Origin: Coprobacillus sp. CAG:698
Lineage (GTDB): Bacteria > Bacillota_I > Bacilli_A > ML615J-28 > CAG-698
Assembly (NCBI GenBank): GCA_000431235.1
Contig: HF988732.1
Span: forward strand, 72,384-136,383
Direction of reading: 5' to 3'
Length of the DNA stretch: 64,000 bases
Both the position numbers and the translations under genes were made by a program. The notes below the pieces were generated by a model, which ran no database searches, was not told where the DNA came from, and saw only the letters and a list, made by a program, of their open reading frames with translations. This document shows positions 37,185 through 47,480 of the stretch, one piece after another; position 1 is the first letter of the stretch; each line of letters starts with the position of its first letter.

Positions 37185-39785
37185 ATGAGAACATTTAAAT
37201 TAAAAAGTTTAGCTCTTAAGACATTATCATTTGTTCTTGTTCTATTTATGGTATTTACATTAATAGGTTGTAAAGATAAAGATGATGTTAAAATGTCAAT
37301 GAGCTTGGATAAAGAATCTTATGTTAAAGGCGAAAAAGTCATTGTTACTGTAACAGTAACTGGTACTGCTAATACAGATTATGAATTATCTATTGATGAC
37401 AAAGATAATGTACTATCTGAGATTGTAAAAGTAAATGGCAAAGAAGTTGAGATTATTGGTAATCCTAAAAATGATAAACTTGTAAAGATCATTGCTACTT
37501 CAAAAGCAGATCCACAAGTTAGCTGTAATGAATCATTTATTGTAAAACCAAGTAATGATATTGAGCCTATTCAAAATGTTAAAATTTCTTTAAAATCAGA
37601 TAAACAAATTTTACAATATGGACAAACAGCAAAACTTACAGTTACAATTGAAAATTCAGAGGATAAAACTTATAAATATCAAATTTCTAATACTGAATTA
37701 GTTAAAGTTGAAAATAATGAAGTTATTGTTTTGAAAAAAGTTAAAGTTGATACTCCAGTATCTATTAGTGCAATTGCTAATGCTTACGAAATCGCAAGAT
37801 CAACTGTAACAATTATGATTAAACCTGAAAAAATTAATGGTCAAGTTGAAAACTTAACATCAGATATGATTGAAAAAATTGGTAATGAAAGCATTACTGT
37901 TAAGGGTAAATTAACTGACTATTATGTTAACTTTAAAAATGCAAATGAAAATAAAGAAAACAAGTATAATATGGAAGTTCAAATGGCTAATGGCATTTGG
38001 AAAGGTATTTGGTCAATTGCTGGACAAGAAGAATATGCAATTACTGATTTATATTGTAAAGGTGAATTAGATGGTTTAACAGACCAATATGGAAATACTG
38101 GTCATGGAATGCAAAAAGTATTTATTGATAAGAACAATAAAGTCGCATATGAATATATAAAAGATTATATTAGTGTTCCTACAATTTGGGAAGCTCAACA
38201 TTTATGGAATCATTTAGGAAGTCTAGATGTTAATAGATTTACTTTAGATAAAGAAAATGGTGTTTATGTTTATACATTAAATAATAATTCAGAAGAAGAT
38301 TTATACTTAATGACTTACTTATCATTCTCTTTAACTCCAATGTTAGAAGATACATTAGTTAACTTATATTTAACAGTTGAAAACGGCGAAATTGCTAAGT
38401 TAACTGCTCAAACTGAAGTTTTATATTATGGTGATAGTACAGAAGAACCTGATGCAATGAGTTACACAGTTATTGAATTAACGTTCTCTGAAATTGGTAC
38501 TACAGTTGTTAAAGAACCTGATACATACGAAGCTCCTGAACATGCTGAAGTTTTAGAAAAAGCAATTAAGAACATGCAAACTCTTAAAAATTATACATTC
38601 CAAGCAGTAGATAGAATGACTTTACAACCAACTGGTGATGATAATGATTATGAAATTCAATCAGTAAATAATGCTAAGTTAAGAAAAATGATTATTAGAA
38701 ATAAAGTTCAAAATAATTCTTCATCTGTTGGAACAGAAGGAACATTTGGACAAATTACTGAAACTGAAGTATTATATGCTACAACATTTAAGTATAGTGA
38801 TTCACTTGATGATAAATTATATCGTACAGAATATTCTGGTTTAAAGAAAATTGATAACGAATCATATGATGAATTTGAATATGATTATACTGAACAAACA
38901 TTAGTTGGTAAGAGAAAACGTTTCGGAGATATGTTTGATGTTCTTCCTAAATTTGATTTTTCACCAAATATCTTTGAATTTGAAATTTCTTCTAAGGGCA
39001 AGAATGGTAAAACTTTATACCAATTTGTATTAAGAGATAGTGCTATTACTAATGATGTTGCTCAAGAATTTAGTTGCTATAAATATGCTAAAGATGCATA
39101 TGAATCTACTCAATATAAATTATATGTAGTTGTTGATGAAGATGGAAACTTTGTAAAATCATTCTATCCATATTCATTAGTTAAAGGAACGTACTTAGGA
39201 CATGTAACTACAACTTATTCTAAATTCAATGAAACACAAATCGAACTTGATACATTCGATGGATATATTCCAAGAGTTTTAAAACAAAATTGGAGTGAAT
39301 ATACTACTAAATATTACAAAGCATCGTATGATGAAAAAGGATCAAGAGATGTAAGCACAGATGTTGCTTTAGCTGATATCTTTGGTGATGCTGTTTCAGA
39401 TGTGCCTGCACCAACTGTCTTCTTAAGTGTTTTAGGTGATAATATCAGTGGTCCATTCTATGATTTAGAAAAGAAAGAAGCTGGTTCAGATGGTGAATTC
39501 ATCTATGCAAAAGAATTATGTATTAATGTTAAAACTGATAATGTTGATGAAAATGGTCAAATGGTTGGCTATGAAGAATTAATGAACGAATTAATTACTG
39601 CATTAAATGGTGTAGGATTTGCTGTTTCTAATGCTAACACTGATATGACTGGTGGAACAACTGGACGTTCAAATCGTTACTTGTGCTTAATTAAAAATGA
39701 TGTTCAAATAGTTATTGAAAATAATCACACAAGATATTTATGGATTTATTTCTATAAAACAGGTGATTGGACATTAAGCAAATAA
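37185..39785 (+). CDS. Large Ig-domain lipoprotein, paralogue of the previous gene
   Basis: 866 residues. Lipobox LIGC followed by an acidic linker (KDKDD). Two Ig-like domains (about 35-130 and 135-210), then the region shared with the upstream paralogue: HLGSLDVNRFTLDKENG near 345, KAIKNMQTLKNYTFQA near 460, HVTTTYSKFNETQ near 675. AAAGGAG precedes the ATG. As its neighbour is a diverged copy, this pair arose by gene duplication. Likely a surface-exposed binding or structural protein of the peptide-uptake operon; function unknown. Confidence 0.7.
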   Translation: MRTFKLKSLALKTLSFVLVLFMVFTLIGCKDKDDVKMSMSLDKESYVKGEKVIVTVTVTGTANTDYELSIDDKDNVLSEIVKVNGKEVEIIGNPKNDKLVKIIATSKADPQVSCNESFIVKPSNDIEPIQNVKISLKSDKQILQYGQTAKLTVTIENSEDKTYKYQISNTELVKVENNEVIVLKKVKVDTPVSISAIANAYEIARSTVTIMIKPEKINGQVENLTSDMIEKIGNESITVKGKLTDYYVNFKNANENKENKYNMEVQMANGIWKGIWSIAGQEEYAITDLYCKGELDGLTDQYGNTGHGMQKVFIDKNNKVAYEYIKDYISVPTIWEAQHLWNHLGSLDVNRFTLDKENGVYVYTLNNNSEEDLYLMTYLSFSLTPMLEDTLVNLYLTVENGEIAKLTAQTEVLYYGDSTEEPDAMSYTVIELTFSEIGTTVVKEPDTYEAPEHAEVLEKAIKNMQTLKNYTFQAVDRMTLQPTGDDNDYEIQSVNNAKLRKMIIRNKVQNNSSSVGTEGTFGQITETEVLYATTFKYSDSLDDKLYRTEYSGLKKIDNESYDEFEYDYTEQTLVGKRKRFGDMFDVLPKFDFSPNIFEFEISSKGKNGKTLYQFVLRDSAITNDVAQEFSCYKYAKDAYESTQYKLYVVVDEDGNFVKSFYPYSLVKGTYLGHVTTTYSKFNETQIELDTFDGYIPRVLKQNWSEYTTKYYKASYDEKGSRDVSTDVALADIFGDAVSDVPAPTVFLSVLGDNISGPFYDLEKKEAGSDGEFIYAKELCINVKTDNVDENGQMVGYEELMNELITALNGVGFAVSNANTDMTGGTTGRSNRYLCLIKNDVQIVIENNHTRYLWIYFYKTGDWTLSK

Positions 39786-39809
39786 ATAATTTAATATTTG
39801 GTGACAATT

Positions 39810-42800
39810 ATGAAAAGAGTAAGAAAACTATTAGTTTTTGTTGTTATGTTACTCTTCGCACTAGTTGGATGTAACTGTAATGGTGAGAATAATCCTCCCA
39901 TTACAGAACCAACTATTAATAAGACAGTTGAAAAAGTTATAATTAAAGATACAGAAGTCGATAGCTATGATTATAAATCTTTATTTACGATAAAAGTTGG
40001 CGATGAAGAAATACCTGTTATAGATGATTATATCAATGCTACAGCAGTAAAAAAAGAAAAAGGTATTTATTTTGTAATATGTACTTACAAAGATAAATCT
40101 GAAAAGATTGCCGTTGAAGTACAAATTACAGAAACGATAATTTCATTAAAATATGATAAAATAAGTTTAAGTATTTTGGAAGTTGAAAAATATGATTTTA
40201 ATTCTTGCTTTGAAATAAAAGTTGATGGAAAAGATGTAGATATAACAAGTGAAATGGTTAAGTCAACAGTTAAAGCAAGTGTAGGTAATTATGAATACAC
40301 AGTTTCTTTAAATGGTGTTTCTAAAACACTTGAAGTTGAAGTTTATGTTCCTAGAGTTATAAAAGTAAATGCCATAAAAGAAAGCGTAGAAATTAAAGTT
40401 AATGCAATTTCAAACTTCGATTTTACATCATTATTTGAAATTACTGTTAATGGAAAACGAAAAGAAGTATTGAAGGAATATCTTGATTTAAAATCTTTGA
40501 AAGAAGAAGCTGGCGAATACGAAATTTATTGTGAATATGAAGACAACAAATCTTCTATAAAAATAGTAGTAACTGATGTTGTATGCATAATTACAAGTAA
40601 AGTTGATGAAGTTTCCGTTAATCAAAACGTTGTTAACGAATATAATTTTAAAGCTTTATTTACTGTAAAGATTGATGGCGAAGAAGTAAAAATTACTGAT
40701 GAGATGATTGAAACTAATTTAGAAGCAAAACTTGGAGAATACACTTATACTGTTTCTTATATGAATGTTTCTAAACAAATAAAAATCAAGGTTTTGTCAG
40801 ATCATATTATTGAAATATATAAGACATTTAGTGAAATTGAACTACATGAAAATGAAATCTCATTATTTGATTATACATCTTTATTCTCACTTTATGTTGA
40901 TGGTAAAGCTGTAAAAGTTGAAATGTCAATGCTTGATATATCAAAGTTATCAAACGTTGAAGTAGGTAAAACTTATCAAGTTATTATGTCATATACACTT
41001 GGTAATACTTCTACAAGCGAAGAAGTTTCTGTGAAAATATTAGGAGAAAATGAAATTATCATTACACCTAAAAATATAATAATATATCCAAATTCTGATA
41101 TTATTGACTTAACAACTCTTTTTGAAATTAAAGATGGAGAAAATGTTGTTGAAGTATTAAATAAATATATAACTGGTGATATTAACTATAATGAAATTGG
41201 GCTTAATGAAATAACATTGACTTATAAAAATAGAGTATGCACTGCAACTGTTGAAGTTAAACGTGGTGTAGTTATTGATTACGCAAAAAGCGATACAATC
41301 CAAATTATTAAAGGAACTAATAAGGAATCGTATTCATTTGAGAGTGATTTTATTGTTAGAATTAATGGTATCATTTTCAAAAATATTCCAAGTAAATGGA
41401 TTGATATAGCCAACGTAGATTTTGATACTGTTGGTACATATGAGTGCAAGTTAGAAGTACCTTACAATGATAAAAAAGTAAGTTTATCAGGAGTAAAATT
41501 CACATATTTTAATAAAACAATCAAATATGTTGTTATTGAAAATGATGTAAATATTACTTTAAAGACTGATACAGTGCATCTACCTAAAGGTACTAATGAA
41601 TATAATCCATTTACAAATATTCAAGTTAAAATTAATGGAAGAAATCAAACATTAACCACTAATCCTGAATATGTTGATAGTATAACATGCTTTGTGAAAA
41701 TTATATCTGAGCCAATTGATTTTAATGATTCAGGATTACAGACTGTAACTATTGAAATTTATGGAAATGGTATTAATGCTGACCCTATAGTTGTATCATT
41801 TGACGTAATTATTGAATCAAACATTAAACTAACTGCTACTGATAAATTGATGTTCAGTGGTGAAACTGTATATGCTAAAGATTTATTTTCTTTAACAGAA
41901 GATGATGAACCTTTAGAAATAAAGAATGAGTATATTACTGGTAAAATTGATTCATTTACTCCAGGTGTATACTATGTGACTATTTCCTATAGAGGGCTTA
42001 AAAAGACTGCTAAAGTTGTAGTTTTGAACGGAGATATTTTAGGTAGTTATGAAACTAAATTCACTACTATCCCTGAAATTGAAGAAGATGATGATACTGA
42101 TGACCCTTATGGTGAATATGAAGTATATGCACTAAGTGCTCCAGTTAAAAAATTTGACAAGTTAATTATTAATTCTCTTGATGACATTACAATTAATGGC
42201 TCTAAAGCAGAGCTAGTAAGTGCTATTGATGAAAATACTCTACTAGTTAAATTTGGAACAAATTCATATACACTTTATTATAATGATGGTATTGTTGTCC
42301 TTGATCCTGATAACTCTATTAAACTTGGATTTACTGATAATAGAAGACCACTACTTTATGCTAAAGAATCTATGTGGGAGATTACAAATTATGTTATAAT
42401 CAATTATGGACAAAATCATGTTCTTCAAGGAGTTATTACGACATATTCATTTGATATCTTTGAATTAAAATCAAAGACAGAGGATAGAAGTTTATGGTAT
42501 GGTTTAAAAACCCATTTAATCAATAAAACAAGTGCAGATACAGTTTATGATGTCACTTGGGGTGTAGTTGATTTTGCTAGCAATTTCAAAATGGAAGCTG
42601 GAAACATTTCTTCATTTACATTTAAGAATGTTACTTATAACTTCCAAATGCTAACAGACACACAAGGTAAAACTAATATTACTCTTGAGTCTGAAAAATC
42701 TTATTCTAACAAGATTTTTAAAGGACAAATCGATGGAAAAGATGCTGAATTAATATTTGATCAAAATGAAAATTTTGATATTTACATTAATGGTGTAAAA

Positions 42801-44576
42801 TTCATGACTATTGGTACTTACGATATCAATAATCAACTTTATGGTGGAGTAGATAAAGCTAATGATATAGTACTTGTATATGGCTATGATGAAAATATAT
42901 ATTCATATATGTTTATTGTAGATTACGAAGCAAATACATTTGAACTTGCTCCTCGTGATTTATATTATGGCAAATATGAAACTGATGGAATGTATATTTT
43001 CTTTGATGGCTATGGAAAGGGCTTAGTTAATTTTAATACTAAGAGCTACTATAGAACTGAATTAAGTTATTATGTTAATGGACGTAATATTGAAGTTGTT
43101 TTCGAAAATACTACTCCTGGATTTAGTTATGGTAGTAAAATGATTTTATCTATTGAATCTTTACTTAATGTCTTAACAATTAGAGATGCATATGTTAAGG
43201 ATCTAAAAGGAAAAGTATTAGAAAATAGCATCATAACTGATGGTGCAATAGTACGTTTGAAATCATTTAAAGTTGGCCAAGCATCAGATAAAGTTGCTAG
43301 AACTGAGTTATATTCTTATATTGAAATTATAACAAAAGATGGTATTTTAGATGATGAACAAAAACGTAATGTAATTAATACATCATGTATTAGATTTAAT
43401 ACACCTGGATATTATGAATTTACAATTACTCTTCCTGTAAATGGTGAAGATGTTGTAAGTTATTATGCAGTAGAAGTATTAGAAGAAATCTATAAAGATA
43501 ACGATTTAGTTAATAATTATGGACAAGGAATCATTAATAATTCTTATAGTTTAAGAATGGATAAATATGGTCAAATATTCTTAGTAATTAATGATGTAGA
43601 ATATAATGGCACATTTATAGTTAATGAAAATGGATTCACTGCCAAAGCAACAAATAGTAATAATCAAGCTATTACTATTCGTGGTGAATTAGTTACGGAT
43701 GGAATTATTTTAATTAAATGTACAGGTTATGTAACATTTAATGATCTATTTACAACAGGTGAAAGTAGAGTTATTGGTGCTGAAAAGATATATTTAAGAG
43801 AAATAAAAGTTAATAACACTTATACATATATTGTTTCAGAATCACTTGCTCAAATTGGCAAAGTTGTCTCTTTAGAAAGTATGAATGATATTGATCCTAC
43901 ACTTGATGGTGCAATCGTAAAATTATTACTTAATGATAAAGAAACATTTGTAAGACTTGAAAAATGGGGCGATGTAAAAACTGGTATTTCCTTATCTGAT
44001 GGATATCGCGGCGAATACCATTTAGAAGGTCAAAATAATATTTTTGTAGATGGATTTGGAATTGTTACTATAAATAATAGTAATTATGAATATATTCTTA
44101 ATTCAAATACAATCACAGTAATTATTGATAATAAGATTAATGTTTATCAATTAAATACAACAAGTTATGAATATAAAATAGTTGATTTTGTTTTAGATAA
44201 TTCTTCATTTGAAGGTAAGAAATTATCACAAACATATAAATTTATTTGTGGAGTTTATAGTTATGAAGCTACAACAACATTTGAATTTAAAGCAAATGGT
44301 GTTGTTAAAATCACATCATCTTCTGAAAGTCATAATGACTATGAACAAGGATGTACTGAGGATCAATATAATGCTCCATTTGCTAAAAAAGATGATTCTT
44401 ATGGGAAATTTACAATTGATGGAAATATTTTAAAAATAACTATTGAATCATTTACGTTTGAATTTACTGTAACAAATGTTTTAACTACTAATGAAATTAA
44501 ATGTATTAGCACTAATGTAAGTAATGATGCTCATGGCTATTTCCCTGTAGGCACAATATTTACCAAAATACAATAA
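39810..44576 (+). CDS. Giant lipoprotein with about nine Ig-like repeats and LDG-type beta modules
   Basis: About 1588 residues from the ATG at 39810, with GGTGA upstream; a TTG at 39798 is the alternative start. Lipobox ALVGC. Residues about 40-745 are nine related domains of 70-90 residues, each opening with SLFxIxVDGKxV-like strands and closing with GxYxxxxSYxxxSKxxxVxV. After an acidic linker (EIEEDDDTDDPYGEYEV) come larger beta modules, several containing GxYxxxGxxxIFxDGFGxxxxN, a pattern also seen in the next gene product. No enzyme motif or C-terminal anchor. The array would hold the terminal modules well away from the membrane; that role is inference. Confidence 0.72.
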   Translation: MKRVRKLLVFVVMLLFALVGCNCNGENNPPITEPTINKTVEKVIIKDTEVDSYDYKSLFTIKVGDEEIPVIDDYINATAVKKEKGIYFVICTYKDKSEKIAVEVQITETIISLKYDKISLSILEVEKYDFNSCFEIKVDGKDVDITSEMVKSTVKASVGNYEYTVSLNGVSKTLEVEVYVPRVIKVNAIKESVEIKVNAISNFDFTSLFEITVNGKRKEVLKEYLDLKSLKEEAGEYEIYCEYEDNKSSIKIVVTDVVCIITSKVDEVSVNQNVVNEYNFKALFTVKIDGEEVKITDEMIETNLEAKLGEYTYTVSYMNVSKQIKIKVLSDHIIEIYKTFSEIELHENEISLFDYTSLFSLYVDGKAVKVEMSMLDISKLSNVEVGKTYQVIMSYTLGNTSTSEEVSVKILGENEIIITPKNIIIYPNSDIIDLTTLFEIKDGENVVEVLNKYITGDINYNEIGLNEITLTYKNRVCTATVEVKRGVVIDYAKSDTIQIIKGTNKESYSFESDFIVRINGIIFKNIPSKWIDIANVDFDTVGTYECKLEVPYNDKKVSLSGVKFTYFNKTIKYVVIENDVNITLKTDTVHLPKGTNEYNPFTNIQVKINGRNQTLTTNPEYVDSITCFVKIISEPIDFNDSGLQTVTIEIYGNGINADPIVVSFDVIIESNIKLTATDKLMFSGETVYAKDLFSLTEDDEPLEIKNEYITGKIDSFTPGVYYVTISYRGLKKTAKVVVLNGDILGSYETKFTTIPEIEEDDDTDDPYGEYEVYALSAPVKKFDKLIINSLDDITINGSKAELVSAIDENTLLVKFGTNSYTLYYNDGIVVLDPDNSIKLGFTDNRRPLLYAKESMWEITNYVIINYGQNHVLQGVITTYSFDIFELKSKTEDRSLWYGLKTHLINKTSADTVYDVTWGVVDFASNFKMEAGNISSFTFKNVTYNFQMLTDTQGKTNITLESEKSYSNKIFKGQIDGKDAELIFDQNENFDIYINGVKFMTIGTYDINNQLYGGVDKANDIVLVYGYDENIYSYMFIVDYEANTFELAPRDLYYGKYETDGMYIFFDGYGKGLVNFNTKSYYRTELSYYVNGRNIEVVFENTTPGFSYGSKMILSIESLLNVLTIRDAYVKDLKGKVLENSIITDGAIVRLKSFKVGQASDKVARTELYSYIEIITKDGILDDEQKRNVINTSCIRFNTPGYYEFTITLPVNGEDVVSYYAVEVLEEIYKDNDLVNNYGQGIINNSYSLRMDKYGQIFLVINDVEYNGTFIVNENGFTAKATNSNNQAITIRGELVTDGIILIKCTGYVTFNDLFTTGESRVIGAEKIYLREIKVNNTYTYIVSESLAQIGKVVSLESMNDIDPTLDGAIVKLLLNDKETFVRLEKWGDVKTGISLSDGYRGEYHLEGQNNIFVDGFGIVTINNSNYEYILNSNTITVIIDNKINVYQLNTTSYEYKIVDFVLDNSSFEGKKLSQTYKFICGVYSYEATTTFEFKANGVVKITSSSESHNDYEQGCTEDQYNAPFAKKDDSYGKFTIDGNILKITIESFTFEFTVTNVLTTNEIKCISTNVSNDAHGYFPVGTIFTKIQ
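39925..42040 (+). repeat. Array of about nine Ig-like domains
   Basis: Tandem 70-90-residue units diverged at the DNA level but with a shared strand pattern, for example YDFNSCFEIKVDGKDVDIT and YNFKALFTVKIDGEEVKIT. Units two and four are the closest pair. Confidence 0.7.
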
Positions 44577-44627
44577 AAATTATTAAAAATTATACTGAAA
44601 ATTTATATAAATGAAGGAGAACAATTA

Positions 44628-45590
44628 ATGAAATTATTGAAAAAAATGCTATTTGTTTTAGTATTTGTTTCTTTATTAACTGTATCTTTCGCTTGTAAAC
44701 CAAAACACGAACATAAGTATGGTGAGTGGGAATTCACCACTACACCTACTATGGAAGTGGCTGGAAAAGCTAAGAAGGCTTGCGAGTGTGGAGACGTAGT
44801 TGAAGAAGAAGTTGCCAAACTTTCTGATTCTTCAGTTTGGACTGTAAAAGAAACTGTTGATTCTACTTGTAGTGTTGCTGGTAAAAAAGTATACACTTCA
44901 GTTTATGGTGAAATAACAGTTGCTATAGAAAAAACAGCTCACAATCCTGGTGAGTGGAAATTATCAGTTAATCCAACTGAAAGTAAGGAAGGCGTTCTTG
45001 AAAGAGAATGTTCAGTTTGTGGAGAAAAAGAAACTACAAGTGTTAGTAAATTAACTGACGCTACAGTTTGGACTTTAAAAGAAGAAGTTAAAGCTACATG
45101 TACTGCTGAAGGTAAAAAGGTTTATACTTCAGTTTATGGTGAAGTTGAAGTCGTTTTAGAAAAAACTAGCCATAACTATGGAGCATGGAAATTAACTGTA
45201 AATCCTACAGAAACTGAAAGCGGTAAAGCTGAACATGTGTGTAAATACGGAGAAAAAGAAGAAGTTACTGTTCCTGCATTAACAGATGCTAAAGTTTGGA
45301 CTTTAAAAGAAGAAATTAAAGCTACTTGTGCAACTGAAGGTAAAAAAGTTTATACTTCAGTTTATGGTGAAGTGATAGTTACACTTCTTAAAAATACTCA
45401 TTCTTATTCTGAATGGTTCTTAACAAAAGAATCTTCATTAGAAGAAACTGGTAAAGCTGAAAGATTCTGCAATGAATGTGGAGAAAAAGAAGAAGTTACT
45501 GTTCCTGCATTAACAGATGAAAAAGTATGGACTAAAATGATGCTAAAGTTTGGACTGTTAAAGAAGAAGTTAAATCATCTTGTTCTGTAG
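44628..45590 (+). CDS. 5' part of a giant Cys-pair repeat lipoprotein, ended by a frameshift
   Basis: 320 residues as read. Lipobox SFAC (Cys 23) then KPKHEHKYGEW and four repeat modules, each made of a part with HxYGEWxL...AExxCxxCGxKE and a part with VWTLKEEVKATCxAEGKKVYTS. The last 18 residues after VWTK (MMLKFG onward) match nothing in the repeat and come from a shifted frame. From base 45539 the repeat continues in another frame (DAKVWTVKEEVKSSC) and joins the ORF at 45626. The shift sits exactly at the edge of a 200-base duplication, so this is either an assembly error or a real frameshift. The intact gene would run 44628-51655, about 2340 residues. AAGGAG precedes the ATG. Confidence 0.75.
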   Translation: MKLLKKMLFVLVFVSLLTVSFACKPKHEHKYGEWEFTTTPTMEVAGKAKKACECGDVVEEEVAKLSDSSVWTVKETVDSTCSVAGKKVYTSVYGEITVAIEKTAHNPGEWKLSVNPTESKEGVLERECSVCGEKETTSVSKLTDATVWTLKEEVKATCTAEGKKVYTSVYGEVEVVLEKTSHNYGAWKLTVNPTETESGKAEHVCKYGEKEEVTVPALTDAKVWTLKEEIKATCATEGKKVYTSVYGEVIVTLLKNTHSYSEWFLTKESSLEETGKAERFCNECGEKEEVTVPALTDEKVWTKMMLKFGLLKKKLNHLVL

Positions 45591-47480
45591 CAGGTAAAAA
45601 AGTTTATACTTCAGTTTATGGTGAAGTGATAGTTACACTTCTTAAAAATACTCATTCTTATTCTGAATGGTTCTTAACAAAAGAATCTTCATTAGAAGAA
45701 ACTGGTAAAGCTGAAAGATTCTGCAATGAATGTGGAGAAAAAGAAGAAGTTACTGTTCCTGCATTAACAGATGAAAAAGTATGGACTAAAAAAGTTATCG
45801 TAGAAGTTACATGTGAAAATGGTGGAGAAACCCTTTATACTTCTGTTTATGGTGAAGTAACAGTTTATTCATCACCTGTTGCTCATGAATATTCTTCTTG
45901 GAAAATAACTAGTGAACCAACTGAGTTTGTTTCTGGTCTTGCTGAGAGAACATGTAAATATGGAGAAACTGAAGAAGTTTTAATTGCTAAACTTAGCGAT
46001 ACAACTGTTTGGACATTAACAAAAAATGTAGAAGCTACTTGTGCTAATGCTGGTGAAAAAGTTTATACTTCAATTTATGGTGAAGTAACAGTTGTTTTAG
46101 AAAAACTTCCTCATGCATATGGTGAATGGATTCTAACAGTTGAACCAACTCTAGAAGAAACTGGTAAAGCTGAAAGAACTTGTAAATTTGGTGAAAAAGA
46201 TGAAGTTATCGTTCCTGTATTAACTGATACATCAGTTTGGTCAAGCAACGTTATCGTTCCTGTATCTTGTTCTACAGATGGTAAAACTGAATACACTTCT
46301 ATTTATGGAAAAGTATTAGTTGTGACACCTGTTTCAGGACATGTATATGGCTCTTGGGCTTTAGTTGAAAAACCAACTCTTACAAAAGGTGGCTCTGCAA
46401 TTAGATATTGTACATGTGGTATTAGTGAAAATGCTACTGTTCCTGCTTTAACTGATACATCAGTTTGGACAATTACAGAAGAAGTTAAAGCTACTTGTAC
46501 TGCTGAAGGAAAACAAGTTTATACTTCAATTTATGGAGAAGTTATAGTCGTTTTAGAAAAAACTAGTCATACATATGGAGAATGGACTCTAACATTAGAA
46601 CCAACTCTTGATACAACAGGTAAAGCTGAAAGAAAATGTGAGTGTGGATCTAAAGAAGAAGTTGAAACTGCTAAGTTAAGCGATACAACAGTTTGGACAT
46701 TAATAGAAGATGTTAAGGCTACTTGTGCTGCTGAAGGAAAACAAGTTTATACTTCAGTTTATGGAGAAGTTATAATTGTTTTAGAAAAACTTCCTCATAC
46801 ATATGGTGAATGGAAATTAGCTACTGAACCAACATTAACTGAAAAAGGTACTGCTGAAAGAGAATGTGAATGTGGTGCAAAAGAAACTAAAGACGTTCCA
46901 GCATTATCTGATTCATATTGGACATTAGTTGATGAAGTTAAACCTACATGTGATGCTGAAGGAAAACAAGTTTATGAATCTGAGTTAGGACAATTAACAT
47001 TAGTTATTGAAAAACTTCCTCATACATTTGGTAAATGGACAGTTGTTAAGATGCCAACATTAACTGAAAAAGGTGAAGAAGAAAGAACATGTTCACAATG
47101 TTCTAAGAAAGAAACTCGTAAGATTTCTGAATTAACTGACAAGTCTGTATGGGCTGTTATTGATGAAGTTCCATCAACTTGTGAAGTAAAAGGAAGTAGA
47201 ACATATAAATCAACTTATGGTGAAGTAGTAGTTGAATTAGAATTAGCTCCTCACAGTTTAGAATCTTATACAATTGTTAATGAACCTACATTAGAAGCAG
47301 CAGGTACTGCTAAAGGCTTATGTTTAGTATGCAATAATGAAGTTGAAGTTGAAATTCCAAGTCTAAGCGATAAAGCATGGTCACTAATGGAAGAAGTTAA
47401 ACCTGATTATAATAAAAAAGGTAGTCAAAAATACGCTTCAATTTATGGAGAAGTAACAATTGAAGTTAAGAAATTAGTAG
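44706..47480 (+). repeat. Twelve Cys-pair repeat modules of about 76 residues
   Basis: Each module has two related halves: H-x-YGEW...PTxxxxGxAExxCxxCGxxExxxVPALTD and VWTLxEEVKATCxxEGKxVYTSxYGEVxVxLEKxPH. Several units have lost one Cys (CKYGEKE, CKFGEKD). Similar Cys-pair repeats are common in surface proteins of gut Firmicutes. Confidence 0.8.
45338..45791 (+). repeat. Exact 200-base direct duplication at the frameshift
   Basis: Bases 45338-45537 are identical to 45592-45791, an offset of 254 bases. The offset is not a multiple of three and differs from the normal module length of about 228 bases, so it breaks the reading frame. Neighbouring modules are much more diverged, which makes this perfect copy stand out. 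Confidence 0.95.

Noticed and set aside
45626..45628. ATG at 45626 as a true start of a separate 2009-residue gene
   Set aside because: It lies inside a repeat module with no signal peptide or ribosome site, and the same frame is open from 45536. It is the continuation of the gene begun at 44628.
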